Position numbers and translations under genes: made by a program. From UBA4427 sp046351135 (GTDB lineage Bacteria; Myxococcota_A; UBA9160; UBA4427), in the NCBI GenBank assembly GCA_046351135.1, contig JAXLZA010000001.1, positions 829,204 to 893,203 of the forward strand: DNA of 64,000 nt. Reading direction: 5' to 3'. Shown here one piece after another: positions 60,638 to 64,000 of the stretch (its first letter is position 1; each line of letters opens with the position of its first letter). The notes beneath the pieces were generated by a model. The model was not told the DNA's origin and did no database searches. It worked only from the letters and a program-made list of their open reading frames with translations.

Positions 60638-61399
60638 TCAGCCCCTGCGCGGCCCGCCCATCGTCCCCGGCCATCTCGATCCGCCGATCGTGTCGACGAA
60701 GGGCCAGTAGGCCTCGGGGTCGAGGCGGCCTTCGAGGGTGATCGCGCGGCCCAGGAACTTCGGCCACCAGAGCCGCGCGCCCAGGTATTCCCGCATCGGG
60801 AGCAGCGTCGCGATCGGATCCCACTTCGACGGCAGCAGGGTCAGCTGGCCCTCGACCGCCTCGACGTGGGCCGTCGCGTAATTGCTCTTCACGCGCACGA
60901 CGTGGGGCGGGAAGTCGTAGGCCTTCTCGACGCCGCCGACGGCGCGCGAGACCTTGATCCACCACTCGTTCTCTTCGTGGTCGGCCGGGATCGGGAGCGG
61001 CCCGGTGACCTGGCCGTCGAACTCCACGAAGCTGTAGCCTTGGTGGGTGCAGCGGGCGTGGACGGCGCTTCCGAATCGGTAGTAGTCGATCTCGCAGGGA
61101 TGCTTCGGCTGGCCGTTCATGTCCCGGCTGATGAAGATCGCCGACTCCTGGTCGATCCCGTACGCGAGCGTGTAGACGCCCTGCGTGCCGCGGTAGTCGG
61201 CATCGACCGTGATGAAGATGCCGTACTCCGGGACGTCGGGGACGGCGACCTGGTAGATCGAGAGGTGGACGTTCGGCTCGCGCCCGGGATCGATTCCGGG
61301 CGGGAGCAGGGTCGCGATCCGCGACTTGTCCGTCCGGTAGTCGATCTTGAGGATGGGCCAGCTCGAGATCTCGCCGCCGTCGATCTGGGGTCCCGCCAT
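60638..61399 (-). CDS. Acetoacetate decarboxylase family protein
   Basis: A 253-residue protein of the acetoacetate decarboxylase superfamily: RIATLLPPGIDPGREPNVHLSIYQVAVPDVPEYGIFITVDADYRGTQGVYTLAYG covers residues ~28-82. The active-site area reads MNGQPKHPCEIDYYR near residue 95: the Schiff-base Lys of GxPKK is kept, but the second Lys, which lowers its pKa, is His. Such a change is known in family members that do aldol or dehydration rather than decarboxylation, so a true decarboxylase is uncertain. Start follows GAAGGGAGATCGAACG. It is 91 bases upstream of the FadA-type thiolase end on the same strand. Confidence 0.82.
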   Translation of the reverse strand: MAGPQIDGGEISSWPILKIDYRTDKSRIATLLPPGIDPGREPNVHLSIYQVAVPDVPEYGIFITVDADYRGTQGVYTLAYGIDQESAIFISRDMNGQPKHPCEIDYYRFGSAVHARCTHQGYSFVEFDGQVTGPLPIPADHEENEWWIKVSRAVGGVEKAYDFPPHVVRVKSNYATAHVEAVEGQLTLLPSKWDPIATLLPMREYLGARLWWPKFLGRAITLEGRLDPEAYWPFVDTIGGSRWPGTMGGPRRG

Positions 61400-61490
61400 C
61401 GTTCGATCTCCCTTCGTCGCTCGCGATCCGCGCTTCCGTCCGATCCGAAGTCCACGCCGGGCGGCCGAGCCCGCCCGGCCCCGACCCCGC

Positions 61491-62687
61491 TCAGCAGGCC
61501 TCGAACAGCGAAGCCAGGCCCTGGCCGCCGCCGATGCACATCGTGACGATGCCGTAGCGCTTCTTCGCGCGGCGCAGCTCGCGGACGAGCAGGCCCGTCA
61601 TGCGCGAGCCCGTCATGCCGAAGGGATGGCCGATCGAGATCGAGCCGCCCGACGGGTTCAGCTTCTCGTTCGGGATCCCGAGCGTGCGCTGGCAGTAGAG
61701 GACCTGCGACGCGAAGGCCTCGTTGAGCTCGACGATGTCGATGTCGTTCATCGTGAGGCCGAAGCGCTTGAGCAGCTTCGGCACCGCGAAGACCGGGCCG
61801 ATGCCCATCTCCTCGGGCCCGCAGCCGGCGACCGCCGTCCCGCGGTAGATCGCGAGGGGCTCGATGCCGAGCTGCTTCGCGCGGTCGCTCGACATGAGCA
61901 GCGTCGCCGACGCGCCGTCGGAGAGCTGCGAGGCGTTGCCGGCCGTGACCGTGCCGCCCTCTTCCGCCTTCTTGAAGACCGGGGCGAGCTTGCGCAGGCC
62001 CTCGATGGTCGTGTCGGCGCGGTTGCACTCGTCCTTGTCGACGGTGAACGGCTCCTCGAAGGGCTCGCCCTCCTTCGGCGTGACCTTGCGGGTCACCTTC
62101 ATCGGCGCGATCTCTTCCGCGACCCAGCCCGCGGCCTGGGCCTTCGCATAGCGCTGCTGGCTCTGGAGCGCGTACTGATCCTGGTCCTCGCGCGAGATCT
62201 TGTAGCGCTCGGCCACGATCTCGGCGGTGATGCCCATCGGGTAGTAGAGGCCGGGGAAGCGCGCGGCCGCCGTCTTGTTCGCGAGGCGGGTCCGGTTCTG
62301 GGTCCCGTCCTGCATCATCGAGATCGTCTCGACGCCGGCGCCGATGGCGACCTCGGCGCCCTCCTGCAGGATCTGGTTCGCGGCCATCATGATCGCCTGC
62401 GAGCCCGAGGAGCAGAAGCGGTTGACCGTCGTCGCCGCCGCGGTCTGCGGGATGCCCGCGACCATCGAGGCGATGCGCGCCATGTTCATGCCCATGCAGC
62501 CTTCGGGATGGCCGCAGCCGAGCACCACGTCCTCGACCTCCTTCGGGTCGAGGTTCTTCTGCTGGGCGAGGACCTCTCGGATCACGTGCGCCGTGTAGTC
62601 GACGGGCTCCGTCAGGTTGAACGAACCGCGGTGGGCCTTGGTCAGGCCGGTTCGGAGGCTGCCGACGATCACTGCTTCACGCGCCAT
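61491..62687 (-). CDS. FadA-type acetyl-CoA C-acyltransferase
   Basis: A 398-residue classical thiolase for the last step of β-oxidation. Nucleophilic Cys in TVNRFCSSGSQAIMMA near residue 89, His in SISIGHPFGMTGSR near 350 and the second Cys in VTMCIGGGQGLASL near 385. It starts MAREAVIVGSLRTGLTKAHRG after GGAGAGAGATCAG; the open frame extends to 62834 without family similarity. This type accepts a range of medium to long 3-oxoacyl-CoAs and is distinct from the FadA6-like and SCP2-type thiolases of the window. Probably a stand-alone gene with a promoter between 62688 and 62876. Confidence 0.92.
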   Translation of the reverse strand: MAREAVIVGSLRTGLTKAHRGSFNLTEPVDYTAHVIREVLAQQKNLDPKEVEDVVLGCGHPEGCMGMNMARIASMVAGIPQTAAATTVNRFCSSGSQAIMMAANQILQEGAEVAIGAGVETISMMQDGTQNRTRLANKTAAARFPGLYYPMGITAEIVAERYKISREDQDQYALQSQQRYAKAQAAGWVAEEIAPMKVTRKVTPKEGEPFEEPFTVDKDECNRADTTIEGLRKLAPVFKKAEEGGTVTAGNASQLSDGASATLLMSSDRAKQLGIEPLAIYRGTAVAGCGPEEMGIGPVFAVPKLLKRFGLTMNDIDIVELNEAFASQVLYCQRTLGIPNEKLNPSGGSISIGHPFGMTGSRMTGLLVRELRRAKKRYGIVTMCIGGGQGLASLFEAC

Positions 62688-62830
62688 CTGATCTCTCTCC
62701 TTGATTCCCATCGCTTCCCGCGATCGGGCTCCGGTCGGGCATCCGGAAAGCCCGTACCCTATGACAGCTCGCAGGCGAGAACAACAAGCGCAGGCCCGAC
62801 CCGCGGTCCCGCCCGGGCGCCCCGTCCGGA

Positions 62831-62857
62831 GCACGCCGCAGCACGCCGCAGCACGCC
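62831..62857. repeat. 10-bp tandem repeat
   Basis: GCACGCCGCA occurs twice without a gap at 62831-62850, followed by a partial third copy GCACGCC to 62857. It lies in the gap between the FadA-type thiolase start at 62687 and the truncated cytochrome gene's end at 62877. No function is apparent. Confidence 0.5.
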
Positions 62858-62876
62858 CGCGCGCCGTCCGCGCCGA

Positions 62877-64000
62877 TCATTCGAGGGTCATCGCGTAGGC
62901 CACGAGATCCCGCAGCGCCGCCGGCTCGAGGGCGAGCCCGATGGGCGGCATGGCCGAGGGACTCGCATAGCCGGGGGCGATCCGGGCGTCGGGGACGAGG
63001 ACCGACTCGAGCACGTAGCCCGCGCCCCGCCCCGCCACCCCGGCGAGATCCGGACCGATGCGGCCCCCATGGCCCGCGCCCTCGGCGGGCGCCTCGGGGT
63101 CGCCGTGGCAGCGCTGGCAGTCCCCGACCGTCTGGAACACACGCCGCCCGGCCACCGGATCCCCGCCCGCGAGCGCCCAGCGCCGGCTCTCGACCGGCGC
63201 CGCGCCGTCGCCCGCGATCAGCGCGCGCGCCGTGGCCGCGAGCTCCGGATCGCCCAGCCCCTGCGCGGCGACGAGCACGTCGAGGGCCTCGGCCTCGGCC
63301 AGCTCGCCCGCCTGCCAGGCCGCGACCGCCCCGCGGATCGCGTCGCGGGCGCGGGGATCGGTGCTCCCGGCGAGCCGTCGCCAGGCGTGCTGTCGCTCGC
63401 CCGCATCGGGCCCCGTCGCGGCCGCGGCGAGCAGCGACACGAGCCCCTCGCCCGGATCGACGGCCGCGAGCAGATCGCGGCCCGCCGTGCGCAGCGTCGG
63501 CGCCGGGTCTTCGATCGCCCGCGTCGCCGCGCGGCGGGCCTCCGCCGCCGCGCTCGCTGCCGCCCCCCCAGCCTTCGTGCCCGCCTGCGCGACGACCCGC
63601 GCCCGCAGCGCCTCGAGGGCCGCCCCGCGCTCGGCCTCCGCCGCGGTCGGAGAAGCGACGAGCGCGGCGAGCTCGACGTCCGACAGCGGCGAGACGCCGT
63701 AGTCGCTCGCGATCTCGAGCGCGCGCGCACCGAGGGAGGAGTCGATCAGGGCGCGCCCCTCCGCCTGCAGGACGCCGGCCACGACGGTGCGCTCGATCTT
63801 CGCGAGCGGTCGGTGAAAGCCCATCGTGAGATCGCGGGTCGGGGGCTCCGCATAACGCGCGAGCTGCTCGAGCGCGAGCGTGCGCAGGCTCCCGAGCTGC
63901 CGTTCGTCGGCGGCGTAGCGGGCGAGCGCGGTCGCACCGGCGGCGCTGCGGAGCCGCACGTTCGCGCCGATCGCCCGGCGGTGGAGCGCCTGCCCGATCT
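62877..64000 (-). CDS. Cytochrome c protein with HEAT-like repeats, partial
   Basis: The gene enters from the right edge: the frame is open through position 64000 (LHRRAIGAN precedes a possible GTG at 63959), so about 374 C-terminal residues are visible and the N-terminus is missing. An Ala-rich helical repeat region (HEAT-like, VRLRSAAGATALARYA and similar) covers most of it, then a c-type haem site CQRCH within GDCQRCHGDPEAP near the end, followed by a probable Met ligand in SAMPPIGLAL. Such layouts occur in membrane-bound dehydrogenase-type proteins with PQQ or sorbosone-like domains in the missing part. It may receive electrons from a periplasmic quinoprotein; not established. Confidence 0.78.
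   Translation of the reverse strand, partial: IGQALHRRAIGANVRLRSAAGATALARYAADERQLGSLRTLALEQLARYAEPPTRDLTMGFHRPLAKIERTVVAGVLQAEGRALIDSSLGARALEIASDYGVSPLSDVELAALVASPTAAEAERGAALEALRARVVAQAGTKAGGAAASAAAEARRAATRAIEDPAPTLRTAGRDLLAAVDPGEGLVSLLAAAATGPDAGERQHAWRRLAGSTDPRARDAIRGAVAAWQAGELAEAEALDVLVAAQGLGDPELAATARALIAGDGAAPVESRRWALAGGDPVAGRRVFQTVGDCQRCHGDPEAPAEGAGHGGRIGPDLAGVAGRGAGYVLESVLVPDARIAPGYASPSAMPPIGLALEPAALRDLVAYAMTLE

Noticed and set aside
1..64000. A complete steroid degradation pathway
   Set aside because: No ketosteroid dehydrogenase, ketosteroid hydroxylase, HsaA-D, IpdAB or IpdC gene is seen in the window; only parts of the later stages are represented.
1..64000. CRISPR arrays, insertion sequences, tRNA or rRNA genes, phage or integration sites
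   Set aside because: I searched by eye and saw no spaced identical repeats, transposase-like proteins or tRNA-like cloverleafs.

Overview
Organism. The window is strongly GC-rich, with short gene gaps and frequent start/stop overlaps. A TonB-dependent outer-membrane receptor, an E. coli-type aspartate-semialdehyde dehydrogenase and two lipobox proteins indicate a Gram-negative (diderm) bacterium. Much of the catabolic content, however, looks like the cholesterol loci of actinobacteria. I infer a deltaproteobacterial-type lineage (Myxococcota or a relative), but the sequence alone does not prove this. I saw no tRNA, rRNA, CRISPR array, insertion sequence, phage gene or replication origin.

Layout. 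1-4211 (+): end of an SCP2-thiolase-like gene, a FadA6-like thiolase, an Rv3548c-like SDR, a non-catalytic-type acyl-CoA dehydrogenase (ACAD) and a MaoC hydratase. 4245-8981 (-): GatB/YqeY protein, TonB receptor, and an IpdF-FadE30-like pair. 9132-17039: acyl-CoA ligase, TetR regulator, then a P450-ligase-MFS operon facing a ferredoxin-reductase-type flavoprotein. 17215-20016: luciferase-like oxidoreductase, SnoaL-like protein, CaiB-type CoA-transferase. 20056-24872 (-): five-gene operon of two ACADs, a ChsH1/ChsH2-like hydratase pair and an AMACR-like protein. 24983-31086: SDR, biotin-dependent carboxyltransferase, three crotonases and a frameshifted dienoyl-CoA-reductase-like SDR. 31145-40515: exported CehA/McbA-type metallohydrolase, SCP2-type thiolase, 3-hydroxyacyl-CoA dehydrogenase and a fused indolepyruvate:ferredoxin oxidoreductase. 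40725-52214 (+): luciferase-like gene, then a long operon of two ACADs, a KAS III/HMGS-like domain fused to DUF35, an SCP2-type thiolase, a FadD3-like ligase, an old-yellow-enzyme oxidoreductase, another luciferase-like protein and a MaoC protein. 52245-64000: PQQ dehydrogenase lipoprotein, crotonase, CoA-pyrophosphatase-type Nudix, ligase, lipoprotein, asd, membrane protein, acetoacetate-decarboxylase-like protein, FadA-type thiolase and a truncated cytochrome c protein. No gene-free stretch exceeds 300 bases.

How it works together. Resemblance to the actinobacterial KstR2 regulon (FadA6, IpdF, FadE30, FadD3, Rv3548c) and igr operon (ChsH1/ChsH2, paired ACADs) suggests catabolism of a steroid or similar polycyclic or branched isoprenoid. 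The steps represented are CoA activation, heteromeric dehydrogenation, hydration, retro-aldol or thiolytic cleavage, and C/D-ring breakdown. Ring A/B genes (KstD, KshAB, HsaA-D) and the ring-opening IpdAB are not in the window.

Main observation. Four near-identical 27-bp palindromes (consensus arms ATTACGATACG / CGT..CGTAAT) lie only in promoter regions: in front of FadE30/ligase, TetR/P450, the ChsH-like operon and the FadD3-like operon. This suggests one local regulon under the TetR protein encoded at 10784-11431. The most unusual protein is the KAS III-DUF35 fusion, which appears to lack the Cys, His and Glu needed for condensation and is a candidate for a new type of retro-aldolase. Similarities to named M. 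tuberculosis proteins are recalled from memory, not from a search.
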